Shown here piece by piece: positions 25,101 to 38,100 of a stretch of DNA of 64,000 bases. The translations under genes and the position numbers were made by a program. This DNA comes from Sitta carolinensis (Eukaryota > Chordata > Aves > Passeriformes > Sittidae): assembly GCA_032173965.1 (NCBI GenBank), contig JAVUNC010000004.1:28219501-28283500 (forward strand), in the 5' to 3' direction. Below the pieces are notes generated by a model. That model had not been told where the DNA came from, made no database searches, and saw only the letters and a program-made list of their open reading frames with translations. The first letter of the stretch is position 1, and each line of letters opens with the position of its first letter.

Positions 25101-26063
25101 AGGAGAAGAGACAGGCATATTCTAGTTAGTTGCTGAAAAGGCAGATCCTTCTTTAGACTCTACCTGTGGATCTGATTAATCTATGATGGGGAGCAGAGGG
25201 AAGGCATATGCCCCATGACTACATTATTTTTCCTCTGCGCTGACTGAAATGCAAAAATAAAAAGAGATATACTATACCTACTATATAAGATATACTATTT
25301 CCGTGGAAGCTCATTTTATGTTTTGAAGTGAACTAAATTGTCATACACCGAGAATTCTTGGACTTAATCTCAGTTGAGCAGTAATATGTAGAATCAAACT
25401 CTCATGCTGTTACTGTGTGTTGAAAAATAGCCAATGGGAAGTGCATGGGATCCCATTAGTGTTTCTGTATCAGCACTGTAAGCATTTAGGGACCTTCTGT
25501 AATGGAAAGCAACTTACAAGATTGTCTCTGGATAATGCATCATGGTAACAAAAATTGCTCTTAACACCTAATGCTTTTCTATTATGCTTAAGTTAAGCAA
25601 TTCCCATGAAATTTTCTAATATTTCAGAGTAGAAATGCCTAGTTAGAAGTGAGTTTTAATACTTCAGAAGTGGTAAACCTTTACACATGGAAGTGTTTCC
25701 ATACAAAAATGGCAGGTATTTCTAAAACACTCAGAGTAGCTTAAATTGTGTCAGAGGTGGGAAATACTGCAAAAGAACTCTAAAGTACAAAAGTAAGAAG
25801 TGAAAGAGGAGAACTATAAAAGAAATGAACAAACATTGCAAGCAAAGATAGATTTAAATATTCATATAGTAATAAATAGTTGAAACTATGTGAAGAATGA
25901 ACATGAAAGCATAGTCCAGCTCTCACAATGAGTTCTGCCTGATTTCTTGCTAATTATTATTAACTAAGAAGAGGAAAGAGGATTAAATCACCTAATTTTC
26001 AGAATTTTATCTTCATTCTCTCCAGAAAGGAATATGAAGTTTTCATACAAAACCAAATAAAAA

Positions 26064-26100
<37 letters not shown>

Positions 26101-29100
26101 AAAAAAAAAAAAAAAAAATCCAAGTAATGCAAAAGCCAAGGTAATTAATTTGCTGTGAAATTTAAACTGGAAAAAAGTTAATTCTCAGATATGATATGGT
26201 CAAAAAAACTTTTAACAATTCTCATCCCAAAACACTGCTCCATGTTTCTCAGGTCACAAAGGAGCTGATTCTTTATATCCTCACACTTCAGGATACAGCT
26301 TTTTTTCCCAGATACCCAGTATGAACAAAGGCTACCAATTTCTTAGTGTCTACACTGCCAGATACTTTCTTTTTCAGCTTACCACAGCTGAGTCTGGTAA
26401 TCTTTATGTATCTTGAGTTACCTTTCCTAAATAATTTGTCTTATGGACTTAATCTTGCATATTGTTCTATACAGTTACATTAACCTTATTAATTTATATT
26501 GTTCTCTGTCTGACTACAGGGTCACTACTGTGTAGCAGTGTGCAAGATTAGCAATTTAGAAATATGCTTTCCCTAGGCACAGCTCCATTAATTTTTCAAA
26601 CATCCCTTTAATTTTTAGCCCAAATATTCTCTGTCTTCATTGTATTACGTATCCTGACTCAGAAAGTTGCATGGTTCAGGATTATCCCTGGTCCATCCAT
26701 AAAAAATATATGGTCTGTACACTAGTGTATTTAAAACATACATTTGACAAAATGATTAGTAAAAGGGTGGGGGGAATTGTGAGAGCTGGAATGTTTCCTA
26801 ATCAAAAAGTTGCCCCTTCAACTTAAAAAAAAATATGCAGAATGACCTACTGTACTTCGTGCATATGTCCATAGGCTTCAAAGGAACCTGTAAAACTTGC
26901 AAACACTAATGTAAAGCTTTCAGACTATTTTTCCTATTGCATTTAGATATTCTTTATATACACTTAAACACATTTTATATGCTGTCCAAGATATTCACTG
27001 GAATGTTAGAGAACATATTTCTCTGTGATCTCAGTGTCCTGGAAAATTTGGGTAAAGGGATTCATCGGCTTCATATATATGTATGTATTGGAATAGAACT
27101 TTAAATTTCAAAATAGTATTACTGATAGTTCAAGCAGAATAATGAAGGAACCATTTTTACATATTTTTTGTTTATTTATATTTATTTCAAACCAATACTG
27201 GTCTAGAGAAATGCAGCACAGTAGGCAACAAAACATAGCTAAGGTAATTTTTACTGTCACTGGTTTTTATGGGTGGGGACACCCCAAGATCCATTACTGT
27301 AGTGCTACTGATTCATTTCAGTTTAGTGAATAATTTCTAGCACAGATAAAATTAAGGGGAAGGAACATGGGATTTCCATGCCTGCAGATCACCTCAGTTT
27401 CTGTTTCTCCTTCTTCATTGCCTTCAACACCATTTGCCACAAAATTTAGTTGTAGCTTAGCATTTTCAGGCTGATGGGTAAAGCAAGACATGGCAGGAGC
27501 AGGAATACACTAAGCCATTTCAAACATTTGTATTCTCAAATGCTACACTTTGGCTGGTGTTATTTGCTAAGGTAGTTTTACTTGACTCCCTTTTTTCTTT
27601 CCGTTATGTTATTGCAACAGGGCCTGACAAAAAGCTTTCTTAGAGGCCCCCTTTAAGTAGTGAAATAATTATAAGGTCTCCATGGAGACCTCTTTTCCAG
27701 GCTGAACAACCCTTCTATCCTGTCTTCATAGGAGAGATGTCCCATCCCTCTGATCATGTCTGTTGCAGTGTTTTGGAACAGCTCCAACAGGTTCATGTCT
27801 TTCTATGATAAGGATCCCAGAGCTGGATGCAGCACTCCAGGTGGGGTCCCACCAGAGTGGAGTAGAGGGACAGAATCTTCTCACTCACCCTGGCCATGAT
27901 GCTTTTGATGCAGCCCAAGATGTGTTCGGCTCTCTGGGCTGCAAATGCACAGTGCTGGCTCAGGTCCAACATCTCATTCACAAGCAGCCTGAAGTCCTTT
28001 GCAGGGCTGCTCTTAATGCCAATGTGGAAACCAGGTTGCCCCCAAGCCATGTGCAGGACCTTGTTGAACCTAATAGCATTCACTATGGGCATGCTTCTAG
28101 CTTATCTGGATCTCTCTGGATGACATCCTGTCCCTCAGGTTTGTCAGCCACACCACTCAGTTTGGTGTTGTCTGCAGACTTGCTGAGGATGCGCTCAATC
28201 CCACTGTATGTGTCATTGATGAAAATATTAAACAGTACTGAACCTACCTGCACCACATCAATGGCCATAATATTTTTTCAATATCTGTTCAATTTAAAGC
28301 TGAACAAATCAAAAGCATTTAAACCCCAATAAAAGTCTCACAAATATGTTTGTGGGATGAAGGCCAACATGGCCTAACGCCTCCTTCCAGTTCGCAGCAG
28401 TTGTGTGTTGTGAACACTGTGGGTGTTCACTTCAACATGATTAGGTTCACAGAGTAGCAGAGAGATGGGAAAGATGCTTTGCAGTAACCAAACTTCTTGT
28501 GCTAGCAATGTTTTTAACAGAGAAACTGGCAATAATCTGAATATTTTTGTCCCAAATAATGAATCTTGCATCTGAAACTGTGTTATAGAAAACAGTAACT
28601 CCTCTGCGGGCCAGCTCTCCATCTGGTGTAATTTGGCATAGCTCATCTGGCTATAATTCATCAGATGCTATAGGGGATATTTTTGCATTTAGAAAATAGT
28701 GTTAAAGAAAGAAGATGTAAATAAAATAGCGGAAGGAAAAAACAGAGGAAAGAAACATTAAATTAAGATAGTCTTTTAAAGATAATCTAGATAATACTGG
28801 ACACTTTTGCAATGTGTTGTTTTAGTGTTATGCCTATTCCATCCTTGACTTTATTACTGGACTACTAGTTTCAGATATAAAAGTCTATAAAAGCAAGAAG
28901 GTGCTGTGAAATTTTTACTTAATGAGATAAAATTTGTCATGGAAGATGATTTTTGGCACAGCTTAATTTAAACCACAAACAGATAGAGGCTGCTTTCAGT
29001 CCACCCAAAATGAAACATTTTGTTTTGGCTTATGCTTAGTTCCAAAATCATGTAAAAATTGTTCTGTGTTGCTGCTAACATGCAGTAAACTCTTGCCAGA

Positions 29101-32100
29101 AGAAATATACATCCTCTTGGTTAAAGACAGTACCTTTAAAGAGCCATTCAGCACATATTTTTTTTAATTTTCAAATAAAGACAACTGACTTTGAACATTT
29201 TGACAGCATAGAATCAAAATTCCAAATTAAGCAATAGGCTTAAAATTATATGTGCCCTGAAAAACCCCAGTCTATGTCTACATAGAGTCAAGTACTTTCC
29301 CATTTATTATTTTTCTAGAGAATAATCTTTTTAGAATTTGGATTAATTTTGTTTAGCTAAGTTTTACACTATTTAAATTCTTGTTGCATCTGAACATTTT
29401 AATCAACCATTGTGGTATCAGGAGGTAAAATTATGTTGTTGTTATTACTCGTTATTGTTTGGAATTTGATCTGACAAACTGTTTTCCTCTTAATTTTGTT
29501 CATATGATAAAAATTTGGAATCTTAGAGATGTGTCTGGATTTGTAATCTAATACTTTGCCAATGAAAAAAAAATATTTGGATTATATAGCTGAATCAAAA
29601 CAGCTGTAGAAGTATAGTACTTATTGAGAACATAGGAAACTAAAAGAGTTATGTACAGGTATATAACATTTACTATTTTTAGAAGTGCTAGACTTTCTGG
29701 TTTTGACAAAAATGTCACAATTAATCAAGATTTCTAAACTAACTAGACTAAAGTCTGTCATTTAACATTAACTTGGAGTGTTCCTGAGGGTCATTTTTTT
29801 TTTAATATAATGCAGATGGATGTGATATTTAGAGTAAGATAATAAGGATGTAGGATGTGGTCTTTTTCACCACTTTTATGTGACCAAATGAAAACCTTTC
29901 ATCCATTGATCTGTTGTCCAGTGGGTTAAAATCTTCCCTGAATAAATTTTGACATTTTCTGTCAGGTACAATTTCTCAGAAGTTAACTAACAAAGTTTTT
30001 ATCTCAGCATAGTGTCTGAAATGACAAATTTTTTTACTTTTAATGAAAGGCAGTAAAACTTACCTACTTGCTGAATTCCCCTTGATCTTACTGATGAATT
30101 TGTGATAATGTGCTAGGGAGCTGAATGTCCTTCCACAGCCTTGCAGCTGAATTTCACCTCAGGAAATGTTATTCTGATTCTTACAAGAAAAGGGTTGTAT
30201 TTGTCGAAACTGGGCAGGTGATATGTGCCTTCAGGGCAAAGGAAACCTATAAAAGAGGAGTTTCACAGTGATGAAAAAAGTGAGGACAAAAGAGAAAATC
30301 TATTTCTTCTGTAATGTTGTGAATCATTACCACTGAAACACTCAGATGTAATACACAGTTTGCCCCTCCAGACAGCCTTCAGACAGGGCTTCAGAAACAG
30401 AATTATGGAGTACTGAATGAGATTTTCAGTCAGTATACTAAGTCTTTGGATTTCTCTTAAATGCTTAACATTACTGCAATTCTCATTTCTACATTCCTGT
30501 TCTCACATTGCATAATTTAAATTTGTGCAACTGCTCTTATTTAAGCAGAAGAAAAATGGGTAGAGTTTGCTTCGCAGTATTACTCAATTTATATAGAACT
30601 TCTTTATGAATGTATGTGTAGAGAACTTTCTGAAAATTTCACTGAACTTTTCTGTAAACAGGTTGCATATGGTATGTAAGCTCACTAGGATATTGTATAT
30701 CAGTTCCTCCTATAGTAGAAAATGCTTAGAGAAAAAGATTCATCATCTATGATTCCTTATATTATCAAATATTTGTATATAAAAGTAGTGGTATAAGTTT
30801 GTAATTTATTGTGAACTTTGAAGGTATTTGTGGTTTGTTGAATGAATACTTTTCCAAGAGTAAAGCATGTATTATGGTCTGTTAAATTAATGAATATGTT
30901 CATGTAAGGAAATGGTACATATCTCTTTTACTCACATGGTCTTGAAATTTTTTGAGGAAGATAATCAAGCACATCTGCTGCCATATTTCCACCAGAATTT
31001 AAATGATTGAAAAAACTTTAAGATTACTGACCAAATTTGTGATATTGATATAGTAATAAATTACTTCATTTATTCCTATAATTTCAAAAGAAAGCTTAAT
31101 TTTGAACGCTTCTGGATTTTAGAGTTGCCTTGGTACAGAAAGTATGTGCCAGATTTTCCCAAAAATTAGCCTCCTGAAAATCAGGCTATTAAACATATCA
31201 AGTCAGGGACCAAAGATGTCATAATTAACTTCTGAAAAGGAAATTCATCTTGCATAAAACAGTCAAAGAAGAGAAACTGTGATAGTGAGATTAGTTTAAA
31301 GATTAGAGAAAATGTTTCAAGGTATATTTTTAAATGTACTTCAGAGAAAATATGATTAAAATTAACTGAGTTTTAAAAGGTATGTGTTTTCCCATGATAA
31401 AGCTTACCTATGTACTGATTTCCTTGAAGGTGGCAAAATAACTCCTATTTAAAATATTGATCTCATTTATTTTGAAATCCTTTTTGCACTTGTGTGTCTG
31501 TTTCTGGTTAAAATCTGTATGGTTTGTTGCAGTACATGGCGTTTGGGAGGAATGGTCACCTTGGAGTTTGTGTTCATTCACATGTGGTCGAGGCCAAAGA
31601 ACTAGGACAAGGTCATGTATACCTCCCCAGTATGGGGGAAGATCATGTGATGGACCTGAAACACAGCACAAACCTTGCAATATTGCACTCTGCCCTGGTG
31701 AGCTCATACAGCAACTCTCTGCTTTGTTACAGTGCATTTAATGTGGGTTGTTTGTGATTTCTTTTACAGGCCTTTGCACATAGGGAAAAAAATATTATCC
31801 AAAGTGACTGGCTTGAGTAATACTGTTCATAATTCTGACTGTAGTGGTTAAAGTATATAGTCAGGATGGTAAGTGTTCAAGACAGATGCAAACAGTATTT
31901 AGTTTCTTTGAGGTACTTCTCTCTAGGGCACAGTATGTTGTGTAGGAAGTCTTGATTCAGGATGGGTCTCGGAGAACCAAAAGGCAAACAACTTCCTGAG
32001 TGTGGCTTAAAGAGAGGCATTCAGAGGTCACATAGTTTGTGTCCACCATATTTGTATGAATTACATTTGCTTAAGGGTTCACTGTAATTATTTATCCATT

Positions 32101-35100
32101 ATATGACAAACATATTTGTGAAACCGTATTTAAATTGCTAATTTATTTAAAATGGATATTATTTACATGTGTACAGACAGAAATGCTCACATAAACTAGG
32201 GTATTATTTGAATCTCTGTTAAGTTCTTGTAGTACAGATTTTAGGTGCCTCATTTCTGGTAGTTATGTGCTAAACCAATTTCAAAAAATTGCCACGAAAC
32301 AAATAAACAACGCATGGACTTCATGTTTAACTGTCCATCCATTAAAATTAAAGCTTACTAAAAAAACCTGTTCTTTCAAAATAGATTTTTACTTTTTGTC
32401 TTTAGATCGTGATTAATTTAGACCAACTTTTTCAAAATGCATATACATATAATACATCCAATTTGCTTCAGTATTGTGAAGAAACACAAAAGATATCACA
32501 CCTAACCTGTCAAAATAAACAATTATCTGAAAACTCTGGATTTGGAACCATCATTTGTGCCTAAATGACTATTTAGAGGCATTTCTACATTGTTACATTT
32601 GAAAGTAACACTTTGCTTAGTATTAAGATTTGCTTCAATTTGCAATTTCAATTTATTAAGGGAATCTTCATGTTGAATTCTCTATTTTTAAGGGTATTTC
32701 TGAAATAGAAAACTCACATGCTCTTTTCTCCTAAAGATAAATAAGAGAGATGTATGAAATATATGAGAAGCTACAGAATGAGTTTTCTCCAAAGACAGTA
32801 TAATAATTGATTTGATCTTTCCTACTCTAAATAATACTATATAGCAACAAATAGAACTGAAGAGGGTGTATTGAAATGTAATTTCCATAATGTTTTCTTC
32901 TTCACATAAACCTTTAATGATTAATGAATGAAACTAGCATCCATGTTTGGAAAGATTTCCATTTTCTTTTGAATAAATTATCAGGGTGCAGCTTCATAGC
33001 TTCAGAGGCATCTGCATTGAGAAGTGGTTCACAACCACGCATTACATAGAATATTTAATACAGAACTTTAGGGAAAAGCCTCGGAAAATCTCTTCCTTTA
33101 ATTCACTGGTGCTGAGATCCTGGGCCTGGCATATGGATAGTATCTTTCAAATGTTTCCTTGTTAATGTCTGACATTAGCAAAATAGTTTACCTCCATTAT
33201 GCACTGAAAGGTGATGCATCCGTACAGAACAGTATGTTTAATCACTAACTTCAGATTCTGCTTTCTATTTTAGATATTAACACCATCAGCTTAGGGAACT
33301 GCTATTCCAACTCCCCTTTAGAAGAAACCTGAAAGCAGGTTTGGCAAGTGCACCAAGTGAAATTCCTTGTCTAGAGTGGTGGTGCTTTTATAGCACTAGT
33401 AGTCATAGAACCAGGTTTTCAGGAGCGAATATTAATCAAAATTATATTAGAACCTACATTTTGAGATTATATTTAACTGCAGGGGCAATGAAGAACTGAT
33501 GATTGCCACAATCTCTATGAATGCAGGATCCTGAGTTAGCACTATTAGTCATAACACATTTCATAATGCTTGCTGTTTTTAAACACACTGTCTAGTCCTG
33601 TTATTATGGACTATATAATTTTTAACTTGTATTGAAGCATAATTGCTTTATGTTTTTCATTATCTTGGTTTTTAATATTTTCATTTACCTCAAGAAGCTT
33701 TCTGATATACAAAATTATTTTTAACAGTCATTAACCTTTACTCAGGACAATATTCATTCAAACTCAAGTGCATGGGCTAATACAAATTACTAAATGCAGC
33801 GCCATTTCCACCATTTCCGTATTGTTTAGACATTTAACGTGACAAATTCAGAAAGATGATTATGCAATATGCAAACACAACAGCAGATCTGATAAGGAAG
33901 GAAGGCAGGTGGTTTCTGTCCTGCTACATTTTATCCCAAAAGAATGTTGAAGAACTGGGATCATTTTCCTTACAGGGAGAATGAATGATAAAAATATGTT
34001 CAGCATTATGAATACAGAGAAGAGAGACTGTATGTGAGGCAAAGCGGTAACTCCCGTTTTCCTTTTCCTGTTTAACCAAAGACATCTAGTTTCACTGTCA
34101 GGACCACAAACTTTATAATCCGAACTATCTGAACTATCACTGCAGCGCTTATAAGTCACTTCAGAGGACTCAGGGTTTATTTACATGATACAAGAACAGC
34201 CCTCACTTTTGATAAAAAGGCCAGTCTTTTTTATAAAGCCTTGTGTTCTAATAAGACCCTTCAAACTGTATGCAACAAAATCATTATTTATCCTTTTTTA
34301 TATCAGTGTAGAATTCGAGGAGATTAGTTTAAAGCAGCTCATGGCGTTGGTTTCTGTTTTTGATTGCCGTAAGAAGCCAGGCTGGGCGCGGCCCGAGGGG
34401 CTGAGCCCCCGGCCTGGGCCCGGCGGTAACTCTGCTGTGTCCATCTCTTTTGTGGCGGCCGCGGCAGTGGACGGACAGTGGCAGGAGTGGAGCTCGTGGA
34501 GCCAGTGCTCGGTGACGTGCTCCAATGGCACCCAGCAGCGAAGCAGGCAGTGCACGGCGGCGGCCCACGGCGGCTCCGAGTGCCGGGGGCCCTGGGCCGA
34601 GAGCCGGGAGTGCTACAACCCCGAGTGCACCGGTGAGTAGCGCCGAGCCGGGCCGGGCGGGCCGCGCGGGGCGGGCGGGCCTCGGCGGGCGGCGAGCGGC
34701 TGCACCCACCGTGCCGCTGAAACTGAAGGATTAACTACAACACAAGAAGTTTCTGTCAACGCAAATAAGCACTTCTTTCCGTTGAGGGTGGCAGTGCAAA
34801 GAACAGGCTGCCCAGGAGGCTGTGGAGTCTCCCTCTCTGGAGACATTCAAAACCCACCTGGAGGTGTTCCTGACCCTGCCTTGCCAGGGGGGTTGGATTG
34901 GATGATCTCCAGAGGTCCCTTCCAACCCTAACAGTCCCGTGATTCTGTGAGTCCTGGGCCTCGTTCTTACTTACTCGGTGGTGGGAAAAACTGAAGAATG
35001 TACCCTCAAAGGTTGCATGAAGGCTCTGCATCAGCTTTTTGGTTTTATTGCTGTTTGAAGGACATTCAGCAGTTTTAAGCAGATATTTTTGAAGCCTAAA

Positions 35101-38100
35101 GAACTTAAGTTTTTCATGAACCTAGGAAGTAAATGTATATGAACTGATTCCCTTTCGTGCTGAGACTACTTCATGATCCCGTGACAGTACGAAGGCAGCC
35201 TTCCAGGGTATGTGGATTCTATATGGGCTTACCTTTAAGCCTCAGTTGCTGTGTCAGAGCATGTAAAACTCATGTTCTTAAAATATCACTTGCAAAAGTG
35301 TTTTTACTTAGTTTCTTTTAAGGGCATTTAGGCATATTGTAAATGTATATTGTTACTGTACAATAACACTACACAAATACATTTTTAAAAAAACAGTAAT
35401 TCTCTATTATGACCGTCATCATGTCACCACTGTAATCATATTTTTCCAAACAGCAAATGGCCAGTGGAACCAGTGGGGCCACTGGAGTGGCTGTTCCAAA
35501 TCCTGTGATGGTGGCTGGGAGAGGCGGATAAGGATCTGTCAAGGTGCTGCTGTGACTGGGCAGCAGTGTGAAGGAACTGGAGAGGAAGTTAGACGGTGCA
35601 GTGAACAGAGGTGTCCTGGTGAGATGAAAACAAAATTGCTGTTGTTATTTACACTACAATATGGCTTACTTTAATGTGCATCTTTGGGAAACTTGAGATC
35701 AATGTCTGTAGAGTAAGAGCCATAAAGAGCCATATCTGACCTTGCTTTAGACAAGTCCCTGCTGCTTTTCTCAGTAAACTTCTGTTTATGCAGCTAGATG
35801 CAAATTAGCCTTATTAGACATATGAGCAATGTATCATATTTTGAATAAAGAAAAATACCATAGTAATAAGAGTTATCATAAAAAAAATTTGATTGCCTAG
35901 GAATGCCTATAGTATTTGGAGCATGAACAATTTGCAACAGAAAATCTCTCTGAATGCACTGTATCTGAGAATATCAGTGCTGGGTTTATAATTTGGAGTT
36001 CCTTTTATCCGGTGTACAAGTGACATCTCAAACACATTTGGGGTAAATTCCAGTGCAGTAAAAATAAGGTGAGCCTAACCATTGTGTACAGAATGAATGA
36101 ATGAATAAATATGTGAGCAACGTTTTATAAAAAGGAAAGTAATTTTTAAAAAAGCCACATCTTTCTATTATCAAGTATATAATGCTTAAATATCACCTTT
36201 TTAATATAACACTTCATATCATTTTTTACTTTGCCCTCCCAACAGATTTAAGTCTTTCCCACTGAAAGGTAATAAAAATTTGCTTTTGAGCTTCTTCAAA
36301 AATGATTAATAAAGAAGAATATCTGGTGAATCAGATAGTATTTATCATAAGCACACATTGTCCTAAAGTAAAAGAATGCATTGTTGGATAGGTGAAAGAT
36401 AAAATATAAGCTGTTAGTAGGGTAGGATGTTTTAGCCATCCACTTGGGAAATTATGTGATCTGAACTGCATGCCAGGAACTAGAAAAAAAATCTATCTAG
36501 CAATCTGATTTCTGGACATTTTGCTGGCTGTGTTCTCTGGTAGTCAGAGAAGGACTTAAATGGCAGGGATGCTTTGGATCAGGAAATGAGAAGTTTATCA
36601 GATGTGAATTTTATGTTATAAAGCCCATATTTTTTTATAGGCAGCAGTTTTATCCCTTGACAGCCATCAAAGAACAGTTTTCAAGGTATTGGCAGTACAG
36701 TAGAAAGATTAATCTCATTGCTTTCGAAGAACAACAAAAAGACTGTTGTTGGAAAGTTGTAACACTGTACTGTAGAAGTTAACTGACTTTAACTTGCTTT
36801 TCAAATGAACTCTTTAATTTTAATAAAAATTTCATTATTTGAAAAGCTGTACAAAATAGTATTTGCATTGGATTCCTAAGCACACTAATTTCCATAGATA
36901 ATGCAGACTTCCACTATAAAAGCACAACACTAATAGAAGATTGATATGAATCTTCTCAATAAGCAGTCAGATGAACTAGATGCTGCTTATAAAACCATTC
37001 TTGGAATAACTTTCATTCGTATATTTTAATATACAAATTATATATTTTATTTTTTTTTTAAATTGCTGCAGTCCAATTTTCAAATGTTGCCACCTGCTGT
37101 TAATAAAATATTTTACAGATGTATTTACAGGTGAAATGCACACTGAGCTTTATTTGCCGTTTGGTGAATTTATTTATTTACTTGATTAATTCCAGATTAG
37201 ACTTAGTGTGCTTATAGAAGCTATAACTTAAAGCACCTTTTAACAGGCTATGTTTGTGCAGTCTATTAGACATGAATTGCAGATTTATTTGCCTGTAGAC
37301 TGACATTTACTGGAGAGTCTCAGATTTCAATATAGAGAGTGTGGATAATTTACCAAAATCCTATAAAATTATTTATAGATTTACATTCTAAACAAGAAGT
37401 AAAATTGGAAAGTACTATACAGAGTTGTTCAAAGTATAAGCAAATTTCATTATTTGTATGCTTTTTTTCCTAGCCCTAAAATAGCTCAGAAAAGCTATTT
37501 TTGTCTCACTCGTTTCTTGTTCTATGTAAGCCACTGCAAGATACAAGAAACTAAAATGCCGATACTTTTTCTTGTATCAGCATTGCTTTGCATAAAAGAA
37601 GATCCACAGGTGTGTAGAACCATGTAATATTTTTGTGAACGGTATGAAGCTGCACCTGCTTGTATCACCCAGAGGTCTATAGACTTACAAAAGTTAAATT
37701 ACAGCTGCTTAAAACCATGTAAGCAAAAGGCTAATAAAGCCTTTTTCTACTATGGAGACTGATGTTAATAAGATGCTTTGCAAATAGAGCTGTATAGTTG
37801 ATAACCGAAAATCTCGTCTGGATATTCTGTAGTTTGAGTTCTGCATTATTTGAACATTATACAAAATTTTCTTCATAGTTTCTCCATGATTCTCTTCAAG
37901 TGACTGGGGCATGGACTGAATTACATTCAGCAGCATTTAGAGAGGCAGGCTCAGAAGTACTGTCTGTGAGATGAGGGCCCAAAGTGACGCAGAGTCCCCA
38001 GGCAGGTGCAAAGGAGAGCTGCTTTATTCCAAAACCCCAGCCTTTTTAAGCAATTAGCCAGTTATCACCTACATAGTTTTAAATCATAACAAATATAATT

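Larger units (their letters stand above)
24451..31532 (+). other. ADGRB3 intron between TSR1 and TSR2
   Basis: A 7.1-kb intron. It contains a long A tract at 26065-26118 and a CR1 reverse-transcriptase remnant at 27634-28250 on the minus strand. The rest is AT-rich with nothing recognisable. Confidence 0.85.
34380..34720 (+). promoter_or_regulatory. Intragenic CpG-rich patch over the TSR3 exon
   Basis: GC content and CpG frequency rise sharply at about 34380 and fall back at about 34720. The patch covers the 3' end of one intron, the whole TSR3 exon and the first bases of the next intron. It contains a NotI site (34455-34462) and many CCGG, GCGC and CGGCGG steps. Outside it, CpG is scarce for kilobases except in the LTR at 7761. 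It qualifies by eye as a CpG-island-like segment. Promoter activity is inference only; biased gene conversion or exonic GC drift would also explain it. Confidence 0.5.
34633..35453 (+). other. ADGRB3 short intron between TSR3 and TSR4
   Basis: An 821-bp intron. Its first roughly 90 bases are almost pure G and C with repeated GGG runs. A CR1 3' end follows at about 34737-34952, and then AT-rich sequence to the acceptor. Confidence 0.9.

Noticed and set aside
34298..34925. Minus-strand and shifted plus-strand open frames around TSR3
   Set aside because: Shadows of the GC-rich exon and of the CR1 that follows. Composition is Pro/Ala/Arg-rich as expected from wrong frames.
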